Assembly: GCF_003182485.1 (NCBI RefSeq)
Contig: NZ_QGTX01000001.1
Span: 4,116,001 to 4,180,000 of the forward strand
Direction: 5' to 3'
Source: Geodermatophilus normandii
GTDB taxonomy: Bacteria > Actinomycetota > Actinomycetes > Mycobacteriales > Geodermatophilaceae
DNA: 64,000 nucleotides
Of this stretch, positions 1 to 9,271 are shown one piece after another (position 1 is the stretch's first letter; each line of letters starts with the position of its first letter). Under the pieces are notes generated by a model. The model was not told where the DNA came from. It did not search any database and saw nothing but the letters and a program-made list of their open reading frames with translations. A program made the position numbers and the translations under genes.

Positions 1-217
1 TGGCGAGCATGTCCGACTCGTAGACGCGCGCGAAGCCCTCGATCGCCGAGCCGTCGAAGCCGATGCCCTCGGCGAAGGCCGCCTCGATCTCGGCCGGCGC
101 GACGGCGACCGCCTTGAGGTAGCCCGAGACGTCGGTGAACCACAGCCGCACGAAGCGGATGTCGCGTTCCTCCAGGGTGCGCAGGACGAACTCCTGCTGT
201 CGGTCCATGCTGGCCAT
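1..217 (-). CDS. glnA2: Glutamine synthetase GlnA2, N-terminal part (runs off the window)
   Basis: Only the first 70 or so codons are present; the gene continues past the left edge. The reading begins [18 protein letters not shown] and goes on through [10 protein letters not shown] and [13 protein letters not shown], which is the start of the beta-grasp domain of type I glutamine synthetase and closely matches the actinobacterial GlnA2 group. The enzyme makes glutamine from glutamate, ammonia and ATP. The family usually starts at the second Met (complement of 206-208), so the true start may be nine bases shorter. It is divergent from nadE. Family identification is strong; the paralogue assignment rests on my memory of the GlnA2 N-terminus. 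Confidence 0.85.
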   Translation of the reverse strand, partial: MASMDRQQEFVLRTLEERDIRFVRLWFTDVSGYLKAVAVAPAEIEAAFAEGIGFDGSAIEGFARVYESDMLA

Positions 218-357
218 GATCGGGTCCGCTCGTTTCCGGGTCGTGTCGTCGGTGCACAGCCTGCCCGGTCGGGAGGGACGGCACACGGGCTGTCGGCGCC
301 GTGTCGCGCCCGGGACCCGGTGGCCGCGCCGGCGCGACGGCGACGAGACTGTGCGGC

Positions 358-2199
358 GTGAGCGGTCCGGTGCAGCTGAGAGTCGCGATGGCCCAGGTCG
401 ACACCCGCGTCGGCGACCTGGAGGGCAACGCCGCGCTCGTCGTCGAGTGGGCGCGCAGGGCCGCCTCCGACGGCGCGCACCTCGTCGTCTTCCCGGAGAT
501 GACGCTCACCGGCTACCCCGCCGAGGACCTGGTGCTGCGCGAGTCCTTCGCCCGCGCCAGCGAGCAGGCGCTCACCGACCTCGCCGGCACGCTGGAGCGG
601 GAGGGGCTCGGGGAGGTCGCCGTCGTCGTCGGGTACCTGGCGCACACCGAGGGCCTCGCGGGGGTCGACACGCCACCGAGCGACGAGGAGACCCTCGACG
701 ACGAGCGGCCCGGCGACGCCAACCCCCGCCGCGGCCAGCCCCGCAACGCCGCCGCGCTGGTGCACGGCGGGCGGGTGGTGGGCCGCTACGCCAAGCGGCA
801 CCTGCCCAACTACGGCGTCTTCGACGAGGCCCGCTACTTCGTCCCCGGCAGCGAGCTGCAGGTCGTGCGGGTCCACGGCGTGGACGTCGCGCTGACCATC
901 TGCGAGGACCTGTGGGTCGAGGGCGGGCCGTGCGGCGTGGCGGGGCAGGCCGGCGTCGACCTCATCGTGTCCCCCAACGCCTCGCCCTACGAGCGGGCCA
1001 AGGACGACCTGCGGCTGCCGCTGGTCCGCCGCCGCGCCGCCGAGGCCAACGCGCCGATCGTCTACTGCAACCAGGTCGGCGGGCAGGACGAGCTCGTCTT
1101 CGACGGCGACTCCCTCGCCGTCTCCGCCGACGGGGAGCTGCTCGCCCGGGCGCCGCAGTTCGTCGAGCACCTGCTGTGCGTCGACCTCACCCTCGACCCG
1201 GCGCGCGTCCCGCAGCGGCGCGAGGGCCGGATCGGGCCGATGACGGTGACCCGGACGGTGCTGTCCGAGGAGCCGGTGGCCGCCTTCGAGCCGCAGCCCG
1301 GGCACGTCGCCGACCCGCTGAGCGACTGCGAGGAGGTCTGGCGGGCTCTGGTGCTGGGCCTGCGGGACTTCATCGACAAGAACGGCTTCCCGTCGGTGGT
1401 GTTCGGCCTGTCCGGCGGGATCGACTCGGCGCTGGTGGCCGCGCTGTCGGTGGACGCGCTCGGCGCCGACCGGGTGCACGCGGTCGCGCTGCCCTCCCGG
1501 TGGTCCTCGGAGCACTCGCTGGCCGACGCCGGGGACAGCGCCCGGCGGCTGGGGCTGCACTACTCCACCGTGCCGATCGCGCCGATGGTCGACGCCTTCG
1601 AGGGGCAGGTCGAGCTGTCGGGGACGGCGGCGGAGAACCTGCAGGCGCGCATCCGCGGCACGCTGCTCATGGGGCTGTCCAACCAGCACGGGCACCTGCT
1701 GCTGGCCACCAGCAACAAGAGCGAGGTCGCCGTCGGCTACTCCACGCTCTACGGCGACGCCGCCGGCGGGTTCGCGCCGATCAAGGACGTGCCCAAGACG
1801 CTGGTGTGGGAGCTGTCCCGCTGGCGCAACGCCTACGCACGGGAGCGCGGGGAGACCGAGCCCATCCCGCAGAACTCCATCGACAAGCCGCCGTCGGCGG
1901 AGCTCGCGCCCGGGCAGAAGGACAGCGACTCGCTGCCCTCCTACGAGGAGCTCGACGCCGTCATCGCCGACTACGTCGACCGCGACCTCGGGATGGCCGA
2001 GCTGCTCGAGCGCGGGCACGACCCCGAGATCGTGGCCCGGGTGCTGCGCATGGTCGACGTCGCGGAGTTCAAGCGCCGGCAGTCCGCGCCCGGCACCAAG
2101 ATCAGCCTCAAGGCGTTCGGCCGCGACCGGCGGCTGCCGATCACCAACCGCTGGCGGGAGAGCCTGCCCAGCGTCCGCGAGGGAGCTGCCCAGTCATGA
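358..2199 (+). CDS. nadE: Glutamine-dependent NAD+ synthetase
   Basis: About 613 residues, the usual size of the two-domain, glutamine-using NAD+ synthetase that amidates deamido-NAD in the last step of NAD synthesis. The N-terminal nitrilase-type glutaminase domain shows the Glu-Lys-Cys triad in [10 protein letters not shown] (about residue 47), [10 protein letters not shown] (about 146) and TICEDLW (Cys about 182). The C-terminal synthetase domain has the ATP pyrophosphatase loop [11 protein letters not shown] near residue 350. GTG at 358 gives a start just before the first beta strand ([11 protein letters not shown]); an upstream GTG at 301 would add a low-complexity tail. The stop overlaps the panB start by four bases (ATGA), so the two are probably co-translated. 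Confidence 0.93.
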   Translation: MSGPVQLRVAMAQVDTRVGDLEGNAALVVEWARRAASDGAHLVVFPEMTLTGYPAEDLVLRESFARASEQALTDLAGTLEREGLGEVAVVVGYLAHTEGLAGVDTPPSDEETLDDERPGDANPRRGQPRNAAALVHGGRVVGRYAKRHLPNYGVFDEARYFVPGSELQVVRVHGVDVALTICEDLWVEGGPCGVAGQAGVDLIVSPNASPYERAKDDLRLPLVRRRAAEANAPIVYCNQVGGQDELVFDGDSLAVSADGELLARAPQFVEHLLCVDLTLDPARVPQRREGRIGPMTVTRTVLSEEPVAAFEPQPGHVADPLSDCEEVWRALVLGLRDFIDKNGFPSVVFGLSGGIDSALVAALSVDALGADRVHAVALPSRWSSEHSLADAGDSARRLGLHYSTVPIAPMVDAFEGQVELSGTAAENLQARIRGTLLMGLSNQHGHLLLATSNKSEVAVGYSTLYGDAAGGFAPIKDVPKTLVWELSRWRNAYARERGETEPIPQNSIDKPPSAELAPGQKDSDSLPSYEELDAVIADYVDRDLGMAELLERGHDPEIVARVLRMVDVAEFKRRQSAPGTKISLKAFGRDRRLPITNRWRESLPSVREGAAQS

Positions 2200-3026
2200 G
2201 CGAGTCGGTCCTCTACGGCGGGACGTCGACCGCGCGGGTGCGCATCCACCACCTGCAGCAGGCCAAGGAGCGCGGCGAGCGGTGGGCGATGCTCACCGCC
2301 TACGACACCTACAGCGCGCAGGTGTTCGAGGAGGCCGGCATCCCGGTGATGCTGGTCGGCGACTCGGCGGGCAACGTCGTCCTCGGCCACAGCTCGACGG
2401 TGCCGGTCACCGTCGAGGACCTGCTGCTGATGACGAAGGCGGTCACCCGCTCGACGAAGCGGTCGCTGATCGTGGCCGACCTGCCCTTCGGCAGCTACGA
2501 GTCCGGTCCGCAGCAGGCCTTCGCCACCGCCGTCCGGATGATGAAGGAGGGCGGCGCGCAGGCGGTCAAGCTCGAGGGCGGGGTCCGGGTGGCGCCGCAG
2601 ATCCGGATGCTCACCGACAACGGCGTCCCGGTGATGGCGCACGTCGGCTTCACGCCGCAGAGCGAGCACGCCCTCGGCGGCTTCCGCGTGCAGGGCCGCG
2701 GCGCCGGCGCCGACCAGCTGCTCGCCGACGCGCACGCCGTGCAGGAGGCCGGCGCGTTCGCCGTCGTCCTCGAGATGGTGCCGGCCGACCTCGCCGCGAA
2801 GGTGACCGAGGAGCTGTCCATCCCGACCATCGGCATCGGCGCCGGCGCCGACTGCGACGCCCAGGTGCTGGTGTGGCCGGACATGGCCGGGCTCACCGGC
2901 GGCCGGGTGCCGAGGTTCGTGAAGCGCTACGCCGACCTGCGCGGGGAGCTGCTGCGCGCGGCCCGCGAGTACGCCGACGAGGTCCGCGGCGGCGTCTTCC
3001 CGGGGCCCGAGCACTCCTTCGAGTAG
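2196..3026 (+). CDS. panB: 3-methyl-2-oxobutanoate hydroxymethyltransferase
   Basis: 276 residues, full length for PanB. It transfers a hydroxymethyl group from methylene-tetrahydrofolate to ketoisovalerate, giving ketopantoate for pantothenate and CoA. Visible hallmarks are the (beta/alpha)8 barrel start [17 protein letters not shown], the metal-site segment [20 protein letters not shown], and [17 protein letters not shown] near the C-terminus. The ATG at 2196 lies inside the nadE stop (ATGA). Pairing a NAD gene with a CoA gene is a sensible cofactor operon. Its 3' end overlaps the convergent DUF2784-like gene by about 134 bases. Confidence 0.93.
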   Translation: MSESVLYGGTSTARVRIHHLQQAKERGERWAMLTAYDTYSAQVFEEAGIPVMLVGDSAGNVVLGHSSTVPVTVEDLLLMTKAVTRSTKRSLIVADLPFGSYESGPQQAFATAVRMMKEGGAQAVKLEGGVRVAPQIRMLTDNGVPVMAHVGFTPQSEHALGGFRVQGRGAGADQLLADAHAVQEAGAFAVVLEMVPADLAAKVTEELSIPTIGIGAGADCDAQVLVWPDMAGLTGGRVPRFVKRYADLRGELLRAAREYADEVRGGVFPGPEHSFE

Positions 3027-3393
3027 TCGCCGGCGGTGCCGTGCGCCGGACGCGCCGGAGCAGCAGGGCGTAGCCGACGGCGTTGAGGCCGAGCGCCACC
3101 GAGTACATCCCCACCTGGACGGCGACCGAGCGGACGTCGAGGCCGAGCGGGCCGAACAGGAAGTGCCCGAGGAAGCCGCCGTCGTAGGGCGGCGCCCCGG
3201 CCTGCTCCCGCAGCGCGAGCTCGACGGTGGTCAGGGGGCACGGCGCGCCGGCGAGGTTCACCGCGAGCACCGCCAGCGCCACCGGGGCGTGGACGAGCGC
3301 GAGGCGCGGCCACCGCAGCGCCAGCAGGGCGCCGGTCAGCATGAACAGGACCACCGCGGCGTGCAGGACCGCGACCGCGTTCGCGAGCAGCAC
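2893..3393 (-). CDS. DUF2784-like small membrane protein
   Basis: 166 residues. The N-terminal 110 residues look like the DUF2784 family: a first membrane helix ([20 protein letters not shown]), then [10 protein letters not shown], the CPLTTVE motif and a last helix near [17 protein letters not shown]. The final 45 residues are Arg/Pro-rich and arise because the frame stays open across the convergent panB 3' end; they may not be functional. GTG at 3393 has a good GGAGG eight bases upstream. No function is known for the family. Confidence 0.7.
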   Translation of the reverse strand: MLLANAVAVLHAAVVLFMLTGALLALRWPRLALVHAPVALAVLAVNLAGAPCPLTTVELALREQAGAPPYDGGFLGHFLFGPLGLDVRSVAVQVGMYSVALGLNAVGYALLLRRVRRTAPPATTRRSARAPGRRRRGPRRRTRGPRAAAPRAGRRSASRTSAPGRR

Positions 3394-3533
3394 CCGCCCA
3401 TCCTCCCGCGAGCGGGTGCGCCGGCGAGGGGTCCCGGGCCGGAGATCGCGGCGTGGGCGCACACGCTCCCGGCATCCACCGTCCGGGTGGTGGTCCTGCG
3501 GGTGCGGCGCGCGCCGACCTACCCTCTGCCGCC

Positions 3534-4154
3534 GTGACCTCCCCCGCGACGACCGGCCCGGTGCTCGCCGAACTGCGGCCCAGCGGCCGGTCCTACGGCG
3601 CCTACGCCCTGCCGCTGGTGCCCCTCGCCGCGGTCCTCCTCGTCGTCCGGCTCACCGGTGACGGCCTGTCCCTGGGCGGGTCGGTCGCCGTCGCGGCCGG
3701 CGTCGTGGCCGTGGCCGGTGTCGTCGCGCTGCTCTACTTCCGCGGGACCTCCCTGGTGCTCACTCCCGGCGCCCTGGTGTACCGGTCCCCGCTCGCCCGC
3801 GACCGCGTCGTCGCGCCCGGCGACGTCTCCGGCGGGGTCCTGGTCCCGCGGTACCGGGTGCTCAACGGCCCCGAGTCGGTCCTGTTCGCGCTGCTCGGGC
3901 ACGACGGCCGCGCGCTGGTCCGGATCCAGGGCGTGCACTGGGACGCCGGCCAGGTGACCCGGTTCGCCCGCGCCACCGGCGTCCCGCTCACGGAGGTCCC
4001 GCAGCCCGTCGACCGCCGCGACCTGCGCCCCTGGTGCCCCGGCGCGCTGCCGGTCGCCGAGCGCCGTCCGGTCGCGTTCTTCCTCACCGTCCTCGGCGGG
4101 ACCCTGCTGGTGGTCGCCGTGCTGGTCGTCGTCCTCGTCGCCGCCGGCGTCTGA
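3534..4154 (+). CDS. Predicted membrane protein with PH-like core
   Basis: 206 residues with two adjacent membrane helices near the N-terminus (YALPLVPLAAVLLVVRL and VAVAAGVVAVAGVVALLYF), a soluble beta-rich stretch (about 70-160) and a single helix at the C-terminus (FFLTVLGGTLLVVAVLVVVLV). The soluble part, with TSLVLTPGALVYRSPLARDRVV, resembles bacterial PH-like membrane proteins, but I cannot name a family. GTG at 3534 is chosen because the upstream in-frame sequence is Pro/Gly-rich and unlikely to be translated. Confidence 0.65.
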   Translation: MTSPATTGPVLAELRPSGRSYGAYALPLVPLAAVLLVVRLTGDGLSLGGSVAVAAGVVAVAGVVALLYFRGTSLVLTPGALVYRSPLARDRVVAPGDVSGGVLVPRYRVLNGPESVLFALLGHDGRALVRIQGVHWDAGQVTRFARATGVPLTEVPQPVDRRDLRPWCPGALPVAERRPVAFFLTVLGGTLLVVAVLVVVLVAAGV

Positions 4155-4193
4155 CGCCCTCGTCCCCCGGCGGCGGGCGGCCGGCCTGGGTGC

Positions 4194-4593
4194 GTGCGCG
4201 TCCTGGTCGTCGCGTCCCCGCTGACCGGTCACGTCCTGCCGCTGGTCCCCCTCGCCCTGGCCCTGCGCGACGCCGGCGCCGCCGCGGCCGGCACCGACCT
4301 CGACGTCGTCCTGGTCCGGCCCGACCGCCGGGTGGCCCGCCGCCGGCGTGCCGCAGCTGGTGGTCCGCGGTGCCGGCGACCGCCGCACCAACGGCGACCT
4401 GGTCGCCGCCCGCGGCGCCGGCCTGGCCGTCGACCCCGGCGGGATCACCACGCCGCTGCTCGAGCGGCTGGTGTCCGACCCGGCCCTGGCCGCCGCCGCC
4501 GGCGAGGTCGCCGCCGAGATGGCCGCCGAGATGGCCGCGATGCCCGCGCCGGCCGACGTCGTCCCCGGCCTGCTGGAGCTGGCCCGCCGGTGA
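4194..4593 (+). pseudogene. Remnant of a macrolide-type glycosyltransferase, middle deleted
   Basis: The first 40 codons (VRVLVVASPLTGHVLPLVPLA) are the N-terminus of a GT-B glycosyltransferase of the MGT/GtfA kind. From about 4348, in another frame, comes the C-terminal donor-binding end (PQLVVRGAGDRRTNGDLVAA, then GLAVDPGGITTPLLERL and a helical end VVPGLLELARR). Roughly 250 residues that should lie between, including most of both Rossmann domains, are missing. This is a deletion relic and cannot encode a working enzyme. Confidence 0.7.
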
Positions 4594-4599
4594 GGACGC

Positions 4600-5301
4600 T
4601 CAGACGTCGGTGACGCGGATGCCGGCGTGGGCCTTGTAGCGGCGGTTGACCGAGACGAGGTTGATCGTCAGCGCCTCGACCTGGCGGGCGTTGCGCAGCC
4701 GCCCGGCGTAGATGCCGCGCATCCCCGGCAGCCGCCCGGCCAGCGCCTGCACGGTGTCGGTGGCGGCGCGGACGTCACCGACCACCATGACGTCGCCGTC
4801 GATGGTCGGCTGCGAGAGGTCCTCCAGCAGCCGGGCCGACAGGTGGTGGAACGCCCCGACCACGTCGGAGTCGGGAAGCAGCGCGGCGGCCTGCTGGGTG
4901 ACGCTGCCCTCCTCGACGTCGAGGACGTACGCGCCGAGCTCGTCGAAGCCCATCGGCACCACGCAGTCGACGACGACCTTGCCCGCCAGCGGCCGGGCCA
5001 GCTCGGCCAGCGTCGCGGCGTGCCCGGCGTAGGGGACGGCGACGACGACCAGGTCGGCGGCGCCGGCGACGTCGAGGTTCGACCCGCCCTGCACCGACAC
5101 CTCACCGCCGGAGACGGTCGCGGCCCGCGTGGCCACCTCCTCGGCGACCTCGCGGGCGCGGTCGGCGTCGCGCGACCCGAGCAGCACCCGCTGCCCCACG
5201 GCGGCCAGCCGGACGGCGAGCCCGCGCCCCTGGGGCCCGGTGCCGCCGAGCACCCCGACGACCAGGTCCTCGACCGGACGACTCTCCGCTGCGGTGGTCA
5301 C
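4600..5301 (-). CDS. npdG: NADPH-dependent F420 reductase
   Basis: 233 residues. The N-terminal Rossmann motif VVGVLGGTGPQGRGLAVRLA, then LLGSRD, VAVPYAGHAATL, KVVVDCVVPM and the C-terminal block RNARQVEALTINLVSVNRRYKAHAGIRVT are the signature of the Fno/NpdG family, which moves hydride between NADP(H) and the deazaflavin F420. F420 is typical of actinomycetes. GTG at 5301 is chosen for the GGAGGAGG just upstream. The product is cytosolic. It seems to be monocistronic. Confidence 0.88.
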   Translation of the reverse strand: MTTAAESRPVEDLVVGVLGGTGPQGRGLAVRLAAVGQRVLLGSRDADRAREVAEEVATRAATVSGGEVSVQGGSNLDVAGAADLVVVAVPYAGHAATLAELARPLAGKVVVDCVVPMGFDELGAYVLDVEEGSVTQQAAALLPDSDVVGAFHHLSARLLEDLSQPTIDGDVMVVGDVRAATDTVQALAGRLPGMRGIYAGRLRNARQVEALTINLVSVNRRYKAHAGIRVTDV

Positions 5302-5374
5302 GCTGCCTCCTCCCGTGCGCCGGCGGTCCCGGCGCACCGGGCCCGATCATGCCCGGCGGATGGGGCGGGGCCGG

Positions 5375-5557
5375 TCAGCGGCCCTCCCACTCCCGGTCCT
5401 CCTGGTCCAGCCGCTCGTTGCGCTCGGCCACACCCTGCAGCGCGTGCTCGGCCTCCTCACGGGTGTCGTACGGGCCGAGGCGGTGCCGCTCGGCGCAGCC
5501 GTCGCGGGTCTCCACGGTGTGGTGCTTCAGGCAGTAGAACCACGGTCCCTGCGCCAC
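5375..5557 (-). CDS. Small SPOR-like protein
   Basis: 60 residues with WFYCLKHHTVE, RLGPYDTREEAEHAL and a charged end (RNERLDQEDREWEGR). Small actinobacterial proteins of this pattern are commonly filed as SPOR-domain-like because of the GPY-T-EEAE stretch. The two His and two Cys near the N-terminus could bind metal. GTG at 5557 has AGGAGG at good spacing. Function unknown. Confidence 0.7.
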   Translation of the reverse strand: MAQGPWFYCLKHHTVETRDGCAERHRLGPYDTREEAEHALQGVAERNERLDQEDREWEGR

Positions 5558-5669
5558 GGGCGCCTCCTGTCAGCCGGTCCCCGCGGGTGGGGACGCCTCG
5601 ATCCCGGCATGCCCCGGGACGGCGAGGGACATGCTCCTCCGCCGGCAGGTGCCCGGCGCCCGACCGGCC

Positions 5670-6140
5670 TCACTCCTCGACCATCACCTGGTCGTGCCGG
5701 GCGTAGAAGGCCGTCATCTCCTCCGGCGTCGGCCGGCGTCCGCTGCGCCGCATCTCGGCCATCTCGGCGAAGAACTCCTCGCGGGCGATGCCCGGGGTGA
5801 ACAGGATGAGGAAGGACGCCGGCTCGTCGGAGTCGTTGCGGAACCCGTGCACGCCGCGCTCGTGGGCGAGGGCGAAGTCGCCGGGCCGGTACGGCTGCCA
5901 GCGCCCTCCGGCGTAGAGGGTCAGCTGGCCGGACAGCACGTAGAAGGACTCGGAGAACGTCCGGTGGTAGTGCGGCGCCGCGCCCGGCGACCTCGGGCCG
6001 AGGCGGTACTCGACCAGCCCGAAGCGGCCCGCGGTGACCGCGCCGGGCGCCACCATGCGCAGCGCCGCCGCCCCGGCCTCGGTGAGCGGGTGGTCGGCCA
6101 GGGGGCGGACGTCGACGAGACCGGGCTCCGGGTGCGACAT
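5670..6140 (-). CDS. Cupin domain protein
   Basis: 156 residues. A single cupin fold is visible: PHYHRTFSESFYVLSGQLTLY (His-x-His ... Glu, motif 1) and PGDFALAHERGVHGFRN (motif 2 with the last His). The metal ligands of the family are present. The C-terminal 40 residues are helical and charged. No substrate can be read from the sequence. The start is the ATG at 6140; upstream in-frame sequence is not conserved-looking. Confidence 0.8.
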   Translation of the reverse strand: MSHPEPGLVDVRPLADHPLTEAGAAALRMVAPGAVTAGRFGLVEYRLGPRSPGAAPHYHRTFSESFYVLSGQLTLYAGGRWQPYRPGDFALAHERGVHGFRNDSDEPASFLILFTPGIAREEFFAEMAEMRRSGRRPTPEEMTAFYARHDQVMVEE

Positions 6141-6264
6141 GCGCGCAGCCTGCCAGCGACGTCGCCGCGGGGGGAGCCCTGCGGGAGCGCCGTGCCGCCC
6201 GCCGCCGCCGTCCCACCGGGAGCCCGCGCCGGTGCCCGCCCACGCGTCGTCCCCGTAGGGCACG

Positions 6265-7458
6265 ATGCGGCCCGTGCCCCCTGTCCGGCCACGCGATCCC
6301 GACGGACCGCCGTCCGGGCGCGCCCTCGGCCCCGGCGGTCCCGAGAACCGGGTCGCCGCGCTCCTGCTCGCGGTGCTGCTCGTCATCGGCGGCCTGATGG
6401 GCCTGGTCAACCTGGCCCTCGACGGCGTCGTCCGCGACGGCGTCGTGCGCACCACGTACGCCGCCACCATGGCCGCGTGCCTGCTGGCGGCCGTGCCGCT
6501 CGTGGTGCGCCGCCGCGTGGGGCTGTGGCAGACCTTCGGCCTGGTGCTGCTCGGCGACCTCGTCTACGTCGTCGTGGCGCTGTGCACCGAGGACCCGGTC
6601 CGCTACGCGACACCGCTGGTGCTGCTGTTCCCGTCGGTGGTGGCCGCCTGGTTCCTCGTGCCGTGGATGCTCGGTGTGCACATGGCGGCCGTGCCGGTGG
6701 CCGTCCTGGTCGCGGTGCAGCACAGCTACGACAGCCCGGGCGGGCTCGCCGTCCAGGTGGCCGTCTCCGCCGGGATGCTCGACCTCGTCGCCGTGGGCGT
6801 GCACCTGCTGCGCCGCCGCGAGCAGCGCCTGCTGTCGGCCACCGAGGCGCTGTCGCAGCACGACCCGCTCACCGGGCTGGCCAACCGCCGGTACCTGGTC
6901 GAGCAGGTCCCCCGCCTGTGGCGCCAGGCCCGCCGCGAGGGCCAGCGGGTGGCCGCGATGGTCATCGACCTCGACCACTTCAAGCAGGTCAACGACCGGC
7001 ACGGGCACGCCGCCGGCGACGCCGTCCTGCAGGCCGTCGCCGGCGCGCTGGCCGACACCGTGCGCCCCAGCGACGTGCTCGCCCGCCTCGGTGGCGAGGA
7101 GCTGGTGGTGCTCGGGCTGGTCGGCGACCCCGGCGAGGCGGCGCACCTGGCCGAGCGGCTGCGGCTCGGGGTGGGGACGGCGCGCAGCGTCCACGGGCAC
7201 GCGGTCACCGCCTCCATCGGCGTCGCGCTGGCCCGCCCCGGCGACGGCGAGGACGCCGTCGGGGCGCTGTGGCGGCTGGTGGACCGGGCCGACGCCGCGA
7301 TGTACGAGGCCAAGCAGGGCGGTCGCGACCGCGTGGCCACCCTCGCCTCGCCGTTCCCGACTCCCCCGCCGCGACGGGCACCGGCCGCCGAGCTGCTGGA
7401 CCCGCCGACCGTCCCCGCCCCGCGCCTGCCCGGTGCCTCCCGGACCGACACCGGCTGA
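6265..7458 (+). CDS. Membrane-anchored GGDEF diguanylate cyclase
   Basis: 397 residues. About six hydrophobic segments (residues 30-185) form a membrane sensor, followed by a GGDEF domain starting at LSQHDPLTGLANRRYLVEQ. The active-site loop reads RLGGEELVVL (GGEEL form, active in the family), with IDLDHFKQVNDRHGHAAGD upstream as the metal/nucleotide site. It should make cyclic di-GMP from two GTP. I see no RxxD inhibitory site in the usual place. The 60-residue tail is Pro-rich. Confidence 0.88.
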   Translation: MRPVPPVRPRDPDGPPSGRALGPGGPENRVAALLLAVLLVIGGLMGLVNLALDGVVRDGVVRTTYAATMAACLLAAVPLVVRRRVGLWQTFGLVLLGDLVYVVVALCTEDPVRYATPLVLLFPSVVAAWFLVPWMLGVHMAAVPVAVLVAVQHSYDSPGGLAVQVAVSAGMLDLVAVGVHLLRRREQRLLSATEALSQHDPLTGLANRRYLVEQVPRLWRQARREGQRVAAMVIDLDHFKQVNDRHGHAAGDAVLQAVAGALADTVRPSDVLARLGGEELVVLGLVGDPGEAAHLAERLRLGVGTARSVHGHAVTASIGVALARPGDGEDAVGALWRLVDRADAAMYEAKQGGRDRVATLASPFPTPPPRRAPAAELLDPPTVPAPRLPGASRTDTG

Positions 7459-7503
7459 GCTCCCGAGGGGTGGCGGCGGCGGTTCTCTGCTTCCCTGTTC
7501 CCC

Positions 7504-8820
7504 ATGACGCTGGTCGTCCCCGACCCGACGCGGACGGTGCCCCTGCCGCTGCGTCAGCAGGCCGACGTCCGCGACCGGTGGCTGACCCAGCGCCTGCTCG
7601 ACCTGCTGCCCGGCCTCATGGACCGCGCCGGCATCGACCTGTGGCTGGTCGTCGGCCGCGAGGGCAGCGAGGACCCGGTGCTGCCCACCCTGCTGCCGGC
7701 CACCTGGCTGTCGGCCCGCCGGCTGGTCGTCCTGGTCCTGCACCGCAGCGACGACGGCGTCACACCGGTCGCGGTCTCCCGCTACCCGGTGGGCCAGTAC
7801 CTGCCCGGCTGGTCCGCCGAGGAGGACGGCGACACCGGGGAGGGCGACGAGCGCGCCCTGTGGGCCGCGGTCCGGCGGGTCGTGGCGCAGGCCGACCCGC
7901 GCCGGATCGGCATCGACGTGTCGGCGGGCTGCCCGCTGGCCGACGGGCTGTCGGTGACCGAGCACCGCCTGCTCGCCGGAGCGCTCGGCGACCTCGCCGG
8001 CCGGCTGGTCCCGGCCGAGGACCTCGTCGTCGGCTGGCTGGAGACGCGGCTGCCGGAGGAGGTCGCCGCGCTCGACGCCCTCACCCGGCTCACCGACCGG
8101 GTGCTGGCCGAGGCCCTCTCCCCCGCCCTGCTGGTCCCGGGCCTGACGACCGCGGCGGACCTGGCGTGGGGGGTCCGGGAGCGGCTGACCGACCTCGGCA
8201 CCCCGCCGTGGTTCCACCCCGGGGTGACCGTGCAGCGCGCGGGCGTGCCGCTGCGCCGCGACGCCGGGGTCGACCTGCCCGCCGTGCCGCAGGACGCCCT
8301 CCTCGAGCCCGGTGACCTGGTCACCTGCGACGCCGGTCTCTCCAGCCTGGGCCTGGCCACGGACCTGCAGCGCAGCATCTACCTGCTGCGGCCCGGGGAG
8401 GACGTGCCGCCGGCCGGCCTGCGGCAGGCGTGGGCGGCCGGCCGCCGGGCGCAGGAGCTCACCGCGGCCGCGATGGTCCCGGGCCGGACCGGCGACGAGG
8501 TGCTCGCCGCCGCCCGGGCCGCGACCGCCGCCGAGGGGCTGCCCACCGACGTCTACTCCCACCCGGTGGGCGTGCACGGGCACGGCGCGGGGCCGGCGAT
8601 CGGCCGGTGGGACGACCAGCGCGGCGTCCCCGGCGACGGCGGCCGGGTGCTGAACCCGGGCACCGTGTTCGCCCTCGAGCTGGCCGTGCGGGTGCCGGTG
8701 CCCGAGTGGGACGGCCAGTGCCTGCGGCTGGCGCTCGAGGAACAGGTCGTCCTCACCCGCGCCGGGGCCGCACCGCTCGGCAACCCGCAGCGCGACCTCT
8801 GGGCCGTGCCGGCCGGTTAG
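7504..8820 (+). CDS. M24-family metallopeptidase (Xaa-Pro aminopeptidase-like)
   Basis: 438 residues with a creatinase-like N-terminal half and an M24 pita-bread C-terminal half. Likely metal ligands are Asp in VTCDAGLSSLGLATDLQRS (two Asp), His in HPVGVHGHGAG, Glu in VFALELAV and Glu in ALEEQVVL. It would cleave N-terminal residues before proline or act on a related small substrate. The ATG at 7504 gives a good N-terminus. Its stop overlaps the convergent ChaB-like gene by four bases. Confidence 0.82.
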   Translation: MTLVVPDPTRTVPLPLRQQADVRDRWLTQRLLDLLPGLMDRAGIDLWLVVGREGSEDPVLPTLLPATWLSARRLVVLVLHRSDDGVTPVAVSRYPVGQYLPGWSAEEDGDTGEGDERALWAAVRRVVAQADPRRIGIDVSAGCPLADGLSVTEHRLLAGALGDLAGRLVPAEDLVVGWLETRLPEEVAALDALTRLTDRVLAEALSPALLVPGLTTAADLAWGVRERLTDLGTPPWFHPGVTVQRAGVPLRRDAGVDLPAVPQDALLEPGDLVTCDAGLSSLGLATDLQRSIYLLRPGEDVPPAGLRQAWAAGRRAQELTAAAMVPGRTGDEVLAAARAATAAEGLPTDVYSHPVGVHGHGAGPAIGRWDDQRGVPGDGGRVLNPGTVFALELAVRVPVPEWDGQCLRLALEEQVVLTRAGAAPLGNPQRDLWAVPAG

Positions 8821-9242
8821 CCCTCCCGGGCCTTCGCCGTCGCCCGGTCGTTGGCCTTCCGGATGGCGTCGACCAGCTCCTCCTTGGTCATCGACGAGCG
8901 GCCGTGCACGTCCAGCCGCCTCGCGACGTCCATGAGGTGCTCCTTGGTGGCGTTGGCGTCGACGCCGCCCTTGGTCTCCCGGTTCGTGTCCGCGCCACCC
9001 TCGGCCTGCACGTCGCTCGGGCCCGTGTGGTCCTTCGGCTCCCAGTGGTCGCCGACCTTCTCGTGCGTGTGCTTGACCGCCGCCCACGCCACCCGGTTGG
9101 CCCGCTGCTCGTCGCCGTCGTAGGACTCGACGGCGGAGTCGTGGGCCTTGACGAACGTGCGCTGCGCCTTCTCGTCCGAGCGCTCCAGCGTGCTGGGGAT
9201 CTCCTCGGGCTTCGCGTCGCCGCTCTTCGTCGTCTTCGGCAT
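8817..9242 (-). CDS. ChaB family protein with Rho N-terminal-like C-terminus
   Basis: 141 residues. The N-terminal half (EEIPSTLERSDEKAQRTFVKAH, then NRVAWAAVKHTHEKVGDHW) matches ChaB, a small protein first linked to cation transport regulation. The C-terminal 40 residues (TKEHLMDVARRLDVHGRSSM then TKEELVDAIRKAN) look like a Rho termination factor N-terminal or SAP-like helix pair, a common actinobacterial fusion that may bind nucleic acid. Starts at ATG 9242. Confidence 0.82.
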   Translation of the reverse strand: MPKTTKSGDAKPEEIPSTLERSDEKAQRTFVKAHDSAVESYDGDEQRANRVAWAAVKHTHEKVGDHWEPKDHTGPSDVQAEGGADTNRETKGGVDANATKEHLMDVARRLDVHGRSSMTKEELVDAIRKANDRATAKAREG

Positions 9243-9271
9243 GCCGGCGGCGGTACCCGCAGGTCGGGCGG

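Noticed and set aside
135-2195. Very long plus-strand open frame across nadE before the panB start
   Set aside because: It is the out-of-phase shadow of nadE, rich in Arg/Ala/Gly, with no family motif; only its last part, from 2196, is the real panB.
5527-9087. 1186-residue minus-strand open frame
   Set aside because: Low-complexity Gly/Arg/His/Gln composition and it lies across well-supported genes on the other strand; a GC-skew artefact.
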